A stretch of 64,000 bases of DNA from Legionella brunensis (lineage in GTDB: Bacteria > Pseudomonadota > Gammaproteobacteria > Legionellales > Legionellaceae): NCBI RefSeq assembly GCF_001467025.1, contig NZ_LNXV01000029.1, positions 424,429-488,428 of the forward strand, in the 5' to 3' direction. Positions 46,360 through 55,298 of this stretch are shown here, piece after piece. The stretch's first letter is position 1; every line of letters begins with the position of its first letter. The notes below the pieces were generated by a model, which ran no database searches, was not told where the DNA came from, and was given only the letters and a program-made list of their open reading frames with translations. Position numbers and translations under genes: made by a program.

Positions 46360-46416
46360 CAAAACAGAGCCTGATGGTCCTCAAATAAAATTACCAAACC
46401 TAGGACGTGCCCTCAA

Positions 46417-47706
46417 CTACACCAATAAAAAACGAAAGTTTTTTTGAATTTCGGTAAGGCTAAATTTATTTAGAAATAAGGAGAAGCTCATCCATGCACT
46501 GAGTGCTGCCAGATCTTGAAACGGTGGTGGCAAATAAACAGGCGGAGCTAAGAGACCACGTTCTTTTAATTCACCAAGAAGAGGTAAGTCATCAAGAACC
46601 AACTTACCTGTAAAAAGTAGCGGTATAGAATCAATCCGGCGCTGGCTAATAGCAAACCGCATGTAATTGTATATCAGCAAAAATCCTTTGGCATAAGCCA
46701 AGTCTTTCGTAAAAGGCCCCCCTTCCGGAGTACTACCACGAAATACGCGCACAGTGTGATTATAACTGTCGTCTTCAGTCAAACCACATTCGATAAAATA
46801 TCGATAAATATCAATAAAATTTGCACCCTGTCTTACTTTATCCAAAGCAATGACACGATTAGTAATTTTACGAACACGAGCAGGATAAGATGAGAAGGTT
46901 ACAATTTCTGTAATTACCGCAAGCCCCTCTTGAATTACGCTGCTTGAAGGAGAACCTTTTGAGAGAAAGAAACAATAAGGTTGCGTGGCGCCATTAAGTG
47001 TTGTCCCCACATGAACCCAACCCTCATGAACTTCAAGATACTTAAGATCGCGATCACTAAACATAGCTTGTTGGCTTAGTTTAATAGAATCAGCTCCAGC
47101 CGAAGCATCAGCGACCATATCATCACTGACCATCACAGTGACTTTACCCGGATGCTGAACAAAAAATTGACTAAGTCGCTCCTGTAACAACTCTTGTGCC
47201 TTTTGAGGGGTATGGCGTTTGACATCTGCTTCTGACTTCAGTTGTACTTCAAGCGCTGTTAGTACATCAAACAAAAGCGTCCCTAACTCAGACAATCGTG
47301 GCCCACCTGAATAAAAAGCATCATTTGGGCTTCCATAAAGCTCCATGGCCAACTCGCAAAAAGCAGGTGTTCCGCGTACATCTAACATTTGGACAGCGCG
47401 AGCATACTCTTCACATTGCCGTTTAATTAAACGAGTAACTGGGGAGTATTGCCCAAGCTGATTTTGCGCATCACGCAAAATTAAACGAAACTCATCCTGT
47501 TTTTCAGCAGCATCAAACGGCAAAGGTTTTTCGAGATAATAATCTCTGTCTATTTTAGGTAAACTTTGTCCCTTTTTTGCCAAAAAATCCTGCTTTACGG
47601 AATCATCCCATTTAATACTATCCAAGATACGTATCGTTCGTTGTGCCTCAACCAAGCGCGTGGATAGTTCCTGGATAACTATTAACTCGTCTGATTCTGT
47701 CGCCAT
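46417..47706 (-). CDS. DUF1704 / QEGLA-motif metalloprotease-like protein
   Basis: A 429-residue protein of the family named for its QEGLA motif (VIQEGLAVITEI). It has a zinc-type HExxxH element (EVHEGWVHVG) with the Glu of QEGLA as likely third ligand. The eukaryotic relatives are the MATCAP tubulin tyrosine carboxypeptidases; bacterial members are uncharacterised. AAGGG lies 7 nt before the ATG. No signal peptide. A role on host tubulin would be speculation. Confidence 0.85.
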   Translation of the reverse strand: MATESDELIVIQELSTRLVEAQRTIRILDSIKWDDSVKQDFLAKKGQSLPKIDRDYYLEKPLPFDAAEKQDEFRLILRDAQNQLGQYSPVTRLIKRQCEEYARAVQMLDVRGTPAFCELAMELYGSPNDAFYSGGPRLSELGTLLFDVLTALEVQLKSEADVKRHTPQKAQELLQERLSQFFVQHPGKVTVMVSDDMVADASAGADSIKLSQQAMFSDRDLKYLEVHEGWVHVGTTLNGATQPYCFFLSKGSPSSSVIQEGLAVITEIVTFSSYPARVRKITNRVIALDKVRQGANFIDIYRYFIECGLTEDDSYNHTVRVFRGSTPEGGPFTKDLAYAKGFLLIYNYMRFAISQRRIDSIPLLFTGKLVLDDLPLLGELKERGLLAPPVYLPPPFQDLAALSAWMSFSLFLNKFSLTEIQKNFRFLLV

Positions 47707-47729
47707 AAGTCAACCCTTTACTTTAAAAA

Positions 47730-47966
47730 TTATGTCGCTGGTTCATTAATTGTTGAGTCTGAAGGTGGTGCAATACTTACACGCGCATTTTGAGTTTGCG
47801 CTGGCAAATCATAAAAATGGCTAATATTACTATCGGTTAATGGTGGAGGAACTACTACCGTTGGGCCGTTCTTGCTACGTAAATATTGTGCTTCCCCGTT
47901 ACTAGCATAATTTGAGCATGCAGATAAAAGTGATACCGAAAGAATTATAAAACCAATTTTTTTCAC
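47730..47966 (-). CDS. Short lipoprotein, BamC-N-terminus-like
   Basis: A 78-residue lipoprotein starting at GTG 47966 behind GAGGGA. The lipobox LLSAC places the lipidated Cys at 17. The following YLRSKNGPTVVVPPPLTDS resembles the unstructured N-terminal lasso of BamC, and the gene follows dapA as bamC does in E. coli. The two folded BamC domains are absent, so it may be a minimal Bam-associated lipoprotein or an unrelated one. Confidence 0.75.
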   Translation of the reverse strand: MKKIGFIILSVSLLSACSNYASNGEAQYLRSKNGPTVVVPPPLTDSNISHFYDLPAQTQNARVSIAPPSDSTINEPAT

Positions 47967-48034
47967 AACAATTTTCCCTCGTTAATAACATGAGTTTGGC
48001 ATAAAAATTACCAATTTTCTTATATTCAAACTTA

Positions 48035-48904
48035 CTAAATTAATTGCAAGTTTCTTAATACCTGTTCCAAAGCCTGGTGATGTTCCTGAGATAAAGATGT
48101 TAGTGGTAATCGCAGTTCGTCTTGCACTAAGCCCATTTTGCTTAAAGCCCATTTTACCGGAATAGGATTTGACTCCACGAATAACAACTGATGGAGTGGC
48201 ATCAATTGTTCATTAATCCGCAAACAACCCGCATGATCGTTATCAAAGGCAGCATCAGCTAATTTTGCCATCTGTCTTGCTGCTACATTAGCTGTGACTG
48301 ATATAACCCCTTTTGCTCCCGCTAAAACCCACTGGGCGGCAGTTACGTCATCACCGCTGTAAACATCAAGGCCTTCGCATAAACGCAATATTTGCTGCAA
48401 TCTTGTCATTTGCCCAGTTGCCTCTTTGATCCCAATAATATTGGAAATCTTTGCCAGTCTGGCAACAGTTTCAGGCATTAAATCGCAAGCTGTACGACTT
48501 GGAACGTTATACAAAATAATAGGAATAGCTACTGCATGTGCTATATGACTATAGTGCTGATAAAGTCCCTCTTGCGTCGGCTTAATATAGGCGGGAGTCA
48601 TAATGAGAGCAGCATGCACACCACACTCCATCGCCTCCTGAGTTAAAGCAATACATTCTTTCGTACTATTTAACGCAGTACCTGCGATAACCGGAATGCG
48701 CTCTCGAGCTTGATCTACTACGGTTTTAATTACTAACAGTTTTTCTTGGTGGGAGAGAGTTCCTGCTTCACCAGTAGTGCCTGCAGCAACAATAGCATGA
48801 GTTCCTGCTGCAATATGAAATTCTACTAACTCACGCAAGGACGTGATGTCAATTGTATCATCCTTCATAGGTGTAGCTAGTGCCACTATACTACCACGAA
48901 ACAT
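48035..48904 (-). CDS. dapA: 4-hydroxy-tetrahydrodipicolinate synthase
   Basis: A 289-residue aldolase-fold enzyme condensing pyruvate and aspartate semialdehyde in lysine/diaminopimelate synthesis. Seen: GTTGEAGTL, catalytic Tyr in ILYNVPSRT and Schiff-base Lys in GIKEATG. GAGGGG lies 4 nt before ATG 48904, which is preferred over a start 33 nt upstream. The lipoprotein gene follows after 68 nt. Confidence 0.97.
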   Translation of the reverse strand: MFRGSIVALATPMKDDTIDITSLRELVEFHIAAGTHAIVAAGTTGEAGTLSHQEKLLVIKTVVDQARERIPVIAGTALNSTKECIALTQEAMECGVHAALIMTPAYIKPTQEGLYQHYSHIAHAVAIPIILYNVPSRTACDLMPETVARLAKISNIIGIKEATGQMTRLQQILRLCEGLDVYSGDDVTAAQWVLAGAKGVISVTANVAARQMAKLADAAFDNDHAGCLRINEQLMPLHQLLFVESNPIPVKWALSKMGLVQDELRLPLTSLSQEHHQALEQVLRNLQLI

Positions 48905-49114
48905 AGCGCCCCTCTTTTTCCAAAATTGATTTGCCAATACTACTGGGGGATTGATAATTTCTCAAGCGCAAAGGAAGAAACCCAACTATATTCCTTAAAA
49001 TATAAGGTCATCAAATAGCTTCAGAAAAGTTTCATCTTTAATCTTTTGTAAGTAAATTACCTACAAATAGCTATTCATCAATCCTAATACCTAATTGTCA
49101 GGAAGCAGCAACTT

Positions 49115-49324
49115 CTAAAAAAGTCCCTTTTCAATTTGATGCTTCGCTAATTCCATGGCTTTTATTTCTGCCTCTTTTTGCGTAGAAAATGTTTTTCCTA
49201 CGGATTTTTTTACCACATAGGTGTATTGATCATGATGAAAAATGAGGAGGTATGCTCCAACATATTTGCCGTTACATTTTTGAGACAAACACTCAAAGTC
49301 TATTCCGTGATGTTTTCCTTTCAT
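49115..49324 (-). CDS. Small hypothetical protein
   Basis: A 69-residue protein with two Cys (ECLSQKC) and a basic helical end (AEIKAMELAKHQIEKG); the fold could be a small alpha/beta domain. AGGGA lies upstream of the ATG. No family recognised. Confidence 0.6.
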   Translation of the reverse strand: MKGKHHGIDFECLSQKCNGKYVGAYLLIFHHDQYTYVVKKSVGKTFSTQKEAEIKAMELAKHQIEKGLF

Positions 49325-49522
49325 AGATTTCCCTACCTACTTCTTATTACAGTGCATCCATTCACTACTTTTTAAGTATAGATTATAGAACGCAGTTGCC
49401 TTGCATCTAGATTAAATTTTTCTTATTAACGCCTCTGATAGAAATGGTTTATTTTTAAGCAATTGAATGTTTTTTGTACTAATATCTCTAGTGAAGGAAC
49501 TACTTTCAAGAGGAGCTTAACC

Positions 49523-49774
49523 ATGAAAAGAGTAATTTATGTTATGTTTTTCTTGGGGTTATCGACCACTGGATTAGTTTCATGTACTGCAACCCAGGTA
49601 GGTACGGCAACCGGAGCTGCTGCAGGTGCTGGCATAGGATATGCAGTCAGTGGTGGCGATGCGTTGGGAACTGCCATTGGTGCTGGAGCTGGCGCATTAA
49701 TCGGTCACCAAATAGGTCGAGAACAAGACAGGAGAAATTGGTACTATAGAAACGGCTACTATTATTATTACTAA
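49523..49774 (+). CDS. Glycine-zipper lipoprotein
   Basis: An 83-residue lipoprotein with lipobox LVSC, then a Gly/Ala-rich glycine zipper (GAAAGAGIGYAVSGGDALG, GAGAGALIGHQIG) as in the 17-kDa surface antigen family, ending in a Tyr-rich tail. GAGGAG before ATG 49523 sets the start. Probably outer-membrane associated. Confidence 0.85.
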   Translation: MKRVIYVMFFLGLSTTGLVSCTATQVGTATGAAAGAGIGYAVSGGDALGTAIGAGAGALIGHQIGREQDRRNWYYRNGYYYYY

Positions 49775-49906
49775 TTTACAAGTAATAATTTCAAAGTTCA
49801 TCCATTTTGTCTTGATTATAGGTCTGTGTACACTATGAAGTTATTGAGGCAAAATGGAAAACTCATTGTTATACTGGTAACAATAATTCAATACAAGGAA
49901 AGTACC

Positions 49907-50689
49907 ATGCGATTAAAAAATAAAGTAGCTATAGTTACTGGAGCCGCCAGTGGAATTGGGAAAGAAATTGCTATTGTTTATGCTCGGGAAGGTGCAAAAG
50001 TAGCAATTGCCGACCTCAATCTTAATCAAGCTCAACAAGCCGCCGATGAAATTCAGTCAATGGGCGGGCAAGCCATGGCCGTGGCAATGAATGTCACCGA
50101 TGAAGGACAAGTAAACGCAGGCGTTGACTCAGTTGCTAGTAATTATGGTGGAGTTGACGTACTTGTTAGCAACGCTGGGATTCAAATTATTGAAGCTGTT
50201 GATAAACTGTCATTTGCAGACTGGAAAAAAATGCTGGCAATCCATTTGGATGGCGCTTTTTTAACAACTAGAGCTTGCTTAAAGCATATGTACTCCTCTA
50301 ATAAAGGTGGCAGCATTATTTATATGGGCTCTGTACATTCCAAAGAAGCATCTTTATTGAAAGCTCCTTATGTAACAGCGAAACATGGCTTGCTTGGTTT
50401 ATGCAAGGTAGTTGCTAAAGAAGGTGCGGCTCACGGAGTACGAGCGAATGTTATTTGCCCAGGTTTTGTCCGTACACCATTAGTTGACAAGCAGATACCT
50501 GAGCAGGCAAAAGAACTTCACATTAGCGAAGAAGAAGTCATCAAAAAAATCATGCTTAAAGATACTGTCGATGGTGAGTTCACAACCACTGATGATGTGG
50601 CACAAACCGCACTGTTTTTTGCTTCTTTTGCTTCAAATGCCTTAACAGGACAATCCTTGGTTGTCAGCCATGGCTGGTACATGGAGTAA
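49907..50689 (+). CDS. bdhA: 3-hydroxybutyrate dehydrogenase
   Basis: A 260-residue short-chain dehydrogenase. It has the GAASGIGKE Rossmann motif, NAGIQ, catalytic Ser in MGSVHS and YVTAKHG (Tyr-x3-Lys), and a closing SHGWYME as in bacterial BdhA. It oxidises 3-hydroxybutyrate to acetoacetate, a step of polyhydroxybutyrate use. AAGGA precedes ATG 49907; a longer frame is unsupported. The acetoacetate decarboxylase gene is next. Confidence 0.92.
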   Translation: MRLKNKVAIVTGAASGIGKEIAIVYAREGAKVAIADLNLNQAQQAADEIQSMGGQAMAVAMNVTDEGQVNAGVDSVASNYGGVDVLVSNAGIQIIEAVDKLSFADWKKMLAIHLDGAFLTTRACLKHMYSSNKGGSIIYMGSVHSKEASLLKAPYVTAKHGLLGLCKVVAKEGAAHGVRANVICPGFVRTPLVDKQIPEQAKELHISEEEVIKKIMLKDTVDGEFTTTDDVAQTALFFASFASNALTGQSLVVSHGWYME

Positions 50690-50835
50690 TTTTATTACAA
50701 AAAAACGAATGTCTAAAAATACTTCCTTGCAATGCATCTGCAGATAATGCTACGAAGGTTCTCTAAGGTTACATGTAGCAATTTAGATAGGTCGTGGGGT
50801 AAATATTCTCTACTCAAATTACAGGAGTTCTAAAG

Positions 50836-51573
50836 ATGAATGAGTCACAAATTAAAGAAAAAGCCTTTGCTATGCCATTCTGCAGTCCTTCTTATCCTCG
50901 TGGCCCATACCGTTTTATTAATCGTGAATATTTAATTATTACTTATGAAACAGATTTAGATTTACTTCGCGAGGTAGTCCCTACCCCTTTAGAAGTCACC
51001 GAACCATTGGTAAAATTTGAAGTCATTCGAATGCCTGACTCAACTGGATTTGGGGATTATACCGAATCGGGTCAGGTTATTCCCGTTCGTTATCAAGGCA
51101 AAGAGGGAGGATACAGTCATGCCATGTATCTTGATGATCACCCCCCTATCGCAGGTGGCCGTGAAATCTGGGGCTTCCCTAAAAAACTCGCTCAGCCTGC
51201 CCTTAGAATTGAAAAAGAAACACTTCTTGGTACCTTGGATTATGGCTGTAACCGAATTGCTACAGCCACCATGGGATATAAATATGAAAAACTCGATCTT
51301 AAAAAAGTTGCCGCTGCTTTAGGCACACCTAATTATCTTTTAAAAGTAATCCCCCATGTTGATGGCAGCACACGAATTTGTGAATTAGTTGAGTATTATC
51401 TTGAGGATGTAGCCATTAAAGGCGCATGGACAGGGCCCGCACAATTAGAGCTTTTTCATCATGCCTTGGCACCTGTAGCCAAGTTGCCAGTGAAGAAAGT
51501 TATTAGTGGCGTTCATTTCGTATCTGACTTAACACTTCCTTATGGACGGGTTGTTCATGACTATTTGAAATAA
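50836..51573 (+). CDS. adc: Acetoacetate decarboxylase
   Basis: A 245-residue enzyme with the Schiff-base lysine region [10 protein letters not shown] and the N-terminal [11 protein letters not shown] segment of the ADC family. It converts acetoacetate to acetone and CO2. AGGAG precedes the ATG, 146 nt after bdhA; the two probably handle the same metabolite. Confidence 0.93.
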   Translation: MNESQIKEKAFAMPFCSPSYPRGPYRFINREYLIITYETDLDLLREVVPTPLEVTEPLVKFEVIRMPDSTGFGDYTESGQVIPVRYQGKEGGYSHAMYLDDHPPIAGGREIWGFPKKLAQPALRIEKETLLGTLDYGCNRIATATMGYKYEKLDLKKVAAALGTPNYLLKVIPHVDGSTRICELVEYYLEDVAIKGAWTGPAQLELFHHALAPVAKLPVKKVISGVHFVSDLTLPYGRVVHDYLK

Positions 51574-51592
51574 TTCTTATGAAATTAATAAC

Positions 51593-51612
51593 TATCTGTT
51601 GAATAACAGATA
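51593..51612 (+). terminator. Hairpin between adc and motA
   Basis: A perfect 8-bp stem TATCTGTT / AACAGATA with loop GAAT, followed by a short T-rich stretch. It probably ends the adc transcript. Confidence 0.5.
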
Positions 51613-51656
51613 ATTTCCCTTGTATCTTAATCATCAACAACAAGATAGGGACATAA

Positions 51657-52532
51657 ATGCTTATTTTACTTGGATATTTTATAATCCTACTCTCAGTTTT
51701 TGGTGGATTTGCATTAGCTGGCGGACATTTGGCGGCAATTATACAACCTGTGGAATTTTTAATTATTGCAGGTGCCGCCATCGGTTCTCTCGTGGTAGGT
51801 AATAGCTTTAGCGTCTTAAAATCCATTGCCAAAGCAATACCTACCCTATTTAAGAGCCCCAAATCAGCCAAAATCTTATACAAAGACCTCTTAGGCCTTT
51901 TGTATGCCTTACTAAATAAAGGGCGACAAGAGGGTTTTATGTCCTTAGAATCCGATGTGGATGATCCAGCAAACAGCCCCATTTTTAGCAAATATCCACG
52001 CATCCTGGCTCAATCCCATCTTATTGAGTTTCTCTGTGATTATTTGCGCTTAATGATAACCTCCAACATGCAACCATTTCAGCTTGAATCGCTGATGGAA
52101 AGTGAAATTACTACTTATCATCAAGAAGAATCTATTCCTGTCAACGCCATTACTAAATTAGCTGATGGTATGCCAGCCTTTGGAATTGTTGCTGCCGTTC
52201 TAGGCGTTGTACACTCTATGGAATCAATAAACCTGCCCCCCTCCGAATTAGGAGTCTTGGTAGCACAAGCATTAGTAGGGACTTTTTTAGGGATTTTACT
52301 AGGTTATGGCTTTATCGGCCCGCTTGCCACCGCCCTAGAACAACGCGGCAATGAGTTTATCCTGATGTTGAATTGCGTCAAAGTAACCTTATTAGCCAGT
52401 GCTCATAATTATCCACCTATTATTGCCACTGAATTTGGTCGCAAAGTTTTATTTTCAACAGCCAGACCCTCTTTCAACGAACTCAATGAAGAAATTAAAC
52501 CAGTCAAACAAGAGACGCCAGAAGCAGCTTAG
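51657..52532 (+). CDS. motA: Flagellar motor stator protein MotA
   Basis: A 291-residue inner-membrane protein with four TM segments, a large cytoplasmic loop between TM2 and TM3, and the TM3-TM4 run DGMPAFGIVAAVLGVV and LVGTFLGILLGYG with the proton-path proline context. It pairs with MotB encoded 9 nt downstream. AGGGA ribosome site. Confidence 0.95.
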   Translation: MLILLGYFIILLSVFGGFALAGGHLAAIIQPVEFLIIAGAAIGSLVVGNSFSVLKSIAKAIPTLFKSPKSAKILYKDLLGLLYALLNKGRQEGFMSLESDVDDPANSPIFSKYPRILAQSHLIEFLCDYLRLMITSNMQPFQLESLMESEITTYHQEESIPVNAITKLADGMPAFGIVAAVLGVVHSMESINLPPSELGVLVAQALVGTFLGILLGYGFIGPLATALEQRGNEFILMLNCVKVTLLASAHNYPPIIATEFGRKVLFSTARPSFNELNEEIKPVKQETPEAA

Positions 52533-52541
52533 AGAACCCCT

Positions 52542-53375
52542 ATGTCAGCAAATAGTGAAAAAAATTTGGTTATTATTAAAAAAGTCACCAAAAATCATGA
52601 GGGGGCACATGGAGGTTCCTGGAAGATTGCTTATGCCGATTTTGTTACCGCAATGATGGCATTTTTTTTATTAATGTGGCTACTTGCCTCTCTTAATAAA
52701 GCACAAAAAGATGGTTTAGCGGAGTACTTTAAGCAACCCTTGCGCATTGCACTAATTGGCGGTGATAGCATGGGAGCAAGAAAAAAAACTATTAATGGTG
52801 GTGGTGAGGACATCAAAAAGAAAGACGGCCAAGTTAAAGCCGGTAATCAAGCCACTGAAGAAAAACAGGAAATAAAACAATTAGAAGATCTAAAAACTCA
52901 AGTCATGTCCACGATAACTCAAGATCCGGCATTGGCAGAGTTAAAAAAACAACTCTTGATAGATATCGTTTCTGATGGTTTACGAATTCAATTGATTGAT
53001 AATAAAAACAAACCTATGTTTGGTATGGGCAGCGATGAAATAGATCCTGATGTCGAACAACTCCTTAATAAAATAGCAAAAATATTAATTAGCGTACCTA
53101 ACAAAATCAGCATCCAGGGTCATACAGACGCCCACCCTTATCATAATCCCGAAGATTTGAACCAAAGCAACTGGGAGTTGTCCACCCAAAGAGCAAACAC
53201 AGCACGCCGTGCACTTGTCAAAGCAGGTATGCCGGAAGATAAAGTGATGCAAGTGATAGGCTATGCTTCAACCGTTTTACTGGATAAGAGTAATCCATTA
53301 AACCCTGGTAATCGTCGCATTACAATTATCGTTATGAAGAAAGAAATTGAAGCAAAAATTATTCGGAACAACTAA
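52542..53375 (+). CDS. motB: Flagellar motor stator protein MotB
   Basis: A 277-residue protein with one TM segment that holds the proton-carrying Asp33 (YADFVTAMMAFF), a periplasmic linker, and a C-terminal OmpA-type peptidoglycan-binding domain (IQGHTDAHPY, WELSTQRANTARR, NRRITIIV). Directly follows motA. Confidence 0.96.
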   Translation: MSANSEKNLVIIKKVTKNHEGAHGGSWKIAYADFVTAMMAFFLLMWLLASLNKAQKDGLAEYFKQPLRIALIGGDSMGARKKTINGGGEDIKKKDGQVKAGNQATEEKQEIKQLEDLKTQVMSTITQDPALAELKKQLLIDIVSDGLRIQLIDNKNKPMFGMGSDEIDPDVEQLLNKIAKILISVPNKISIQGHTDAHPYHNPEDLNQSNWELSTQRANTARRALVKAGMPEDKVMQVIGYASTVLLDKSNPLNPGNRRITIIVMKKEIEAKIIRNN

Positions 53376-53438
53376 ATCAATACAAACGCTTAGACGTCTA
53401 TTCTAAGATATGATCTACAACATAATACCCCTGCACGT

Positions 53439-53517
53439 GGTCTTTGCCGCGGGAGCCAAGCCATCTCTTGCTATTGTTAGAATTAACAACCTGACAATGC
53501 AATTAAAAGCAAAGACC
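53439..53517 (+). other. Possible structured RNA
   Basis: Within the 477-bp gene-free stretch after motB, GGTCTTTGC (53439) and GCAAAGACC (53509) could close a multi-branch structure. Inside are a GGGAG/CTCTT hairpin and an 8-bp ATTGTTAG/CTGACAAT hairpin, giving a three-way-junction-like fold. A T-rich run follows. No known RNA family is recognised. Confidence 0.3.
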
Positions 53518-53633
53518 TATTGACATCTTATTATTTTCAGATACATACTGCTCATAATTAAATCTAAGAAAGCATTTTTAATTCTTAAAATATAAATTAT
53601 GAACCAAATACTTCTTCAGCGAATGATGCGCAA

Positions 53634-53732
53634 CCTGGACACTGTTTTCCGGGTTGGGCAAGAAAAAGATAGTGAATAAGCGCTAATCTATTTATCAGCC
53701 ACCAACACCAGTGTCCAGGCTCCCAACACTGG
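53634..53732. repeat. Nested inverted repeats
   Basis: CCTGGACACTG (53634-53644) pairs perfectly with CAGTGTCCAGG (53709-53719), while the latter can alternatively pair with ACACTGG (53726-53732). The repeat ATAAGCGCT occurs on both sides. This GC-richer patch could be a remnant of a small mobile element or an alternative-fold leader of the gene at 53853. Confidence 0.45.
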
Positions 53733-53852
53733 CGCCGCCAATAAGCGCTTTAATTGATAATTCAATGGTAATCACTGATCTATCACTGAATTCCATCTTA
53801 AAAAGAAACTGAATCATCGTTTCTTTTAAGGTATCCAGAAAGGTTGTCACAA

Positions 53853-55244
53853 ATGAAAATATCGAACCCTAATGTGCAATTAGATTCTTCTTCACTTGAG
53901 TTTTTCTTTAGAGCATATATTCGACGATATGTTAGTGCAGTTCCTCCTAAATACTCTTATGTCAATGAATCAGGAGTAAATCCTGCTTTTCAATCAATTG
54001 AGGAAATTACCTACCCTCTACTGACTAATGAAAAACGGCTATTTGTTTTACGGCGCGATTTAATACTTGCAACAGGCATTAAGAATGCATACCAAGAGTA
54101 TGGCTATCAGGGTCTAAAAAAAGCTTTTGCCAGTAAAAATCATGACTTTATCAATTGGGAAGACAGGTATGGCCACACTTCCTTGGCAACTCCTGATAAT
54201 CAGTATGACGGGCAAGTTCTTTATGCTGGCTTTATTTGCCAACGCGACAGTTATTTGGAAATATTTTTATCCTCAGGCCGTTTTAATAGGCATAGTAGAA
54301 CCAGCGAAGGTGTTGAACCCTTATCGACGGAGCAAAGAACAATTGTCGAGAGTTATTTAACATTAAAGTTCACACAAACCTATGGTCAACAATCTGTTAT
54401 TTTTTATGACACATTGCCTGGTAAACAAGATGATGAAGACTCCGCACTCTTCTTTGCAGATAAACCCTTTCCAGATACCAAAATTTGTCGAATCTACGAT
54501 GAAAAATCCATCTCTGAAGCAAAAAAATTTGCTTTAGTCGCTCTTAATTATATCGGAGCACAACAGTATATTTGTAAATATATAGCCCCGATTAAACCTA
54601 AATATAAATATGACAATGAAGGATGTATTAATCCGGCATTTGAGAACATTGAACAAATAAAATTCCCCCTAAAGCCATTAGAAAAACGCATATGGGTTTT
54701 AAGAACTGATTTTATTTTAGCCACTGGAGTAAAAAATGCTTACCAAGAAGAGTATGGATACTTTGGACTAAAAGACACCTTTAATGAAACTCTGCATACT
54801 TTCTTAAACCCCAGGGATAGATACGGCCACCCTTCTTTGACCATCCCTGAACAAGAGTATGATGGTTCAGTATTTTATGCAGGTTATTTGTGCCAAAGAC
54901 AAGGTTTTTTGCAGGCTTATTTAGTCTCTGGCCGCTTTGATAGGAAAGATTTGAGTGATGAACAAACCCAGGTTCTAGAAGCCTATATCGCCTCATTACT
55001 ACAAACAGCCTATGGGCAACAACCCATTGTTTTTGATTATGGCGATCCTGATAATACTAATTATCACAAAATCTTTTTTGGCAATGGGATCTTCGCCAAG
55101 ACCAATCCTCAACGGATTTATACCCTCTCTCGTGTTAATGAAGTCATGGATAATATCCCGCAATTGCTTGGGCAAAAACGAGGCTCTCAAACCGATCATC
55201 AAGATTATCATTCTGAGTTGCCTGAAGTTGTTGTATATTCTTGA
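53853..55244 (+). CDS. Internally duplicated protein of unknown function
   Basis: A 463-residue protein made of two copies of one ~155-residue domain (about 33-186 and 250-395). Shared landmarks: VNPAFQSIEEI / INPAFENIEQI, LRRDLILATGIKNAYQE / LRTDFILATGVKNAYQE, DRYGHTSL / DRYGHPSL, YDGQVLYAGFICQR / YDGSVFYAGYLCQR, and TYGQQSVIF / AYGQQPIVF. The copies are roughly half identical. There is no signal peptide. The family is not recognised. ATG 53853 is preferred over TTG 53844. The conserved Arg, Asp, His and Tyr in both copies could form a binding site. Confidence 0.72.
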   Translation: MKISNPNVQLDSSSLEFFFRAYIRRYVSAVPPKYSYVNESGVNPAFQSIEEITYPLLTNEKRLFVLRRDLILATGIKNAYQEYGYQGLKKAFASKNHDFINWEDRYGHTSLATPDNQYDGQVLYAGFICQRDSYLEIFLSSGRFNRHSRTSEGVEPLSTEQRTIVESYLTLKFTQTYGQQSVIFYDTLPGKQDDEDSALFFADKPFPDTKICRIYDEKSISEAKKFALVALNYIGAQQYICKYIAPIKPKYKYDNEGCINPAFENIEQIKFPLKPLEKRIWVLRTDFILATGVKNAYQEEYGYFGLKDTFNETLHTFLNPRDRYGHPSLTIPEQEYDGSVFYAGYLCQRQGFLQAYLVSGRFDRKDLSDEQTQVLEAYIASLLQTAYGQQPIVFDYGDPDNTNYHKIFFGNGIFAKTNPQRIYTLSRVNEVMDNIPQLLGQKRGSQTDHQDYHSELPEVVVYS

Positions 55245-55298
55245 CTGCCATGAAATGATTCTTTGATTAATTAAGTTATAGAGATAAGGATATCCTTA

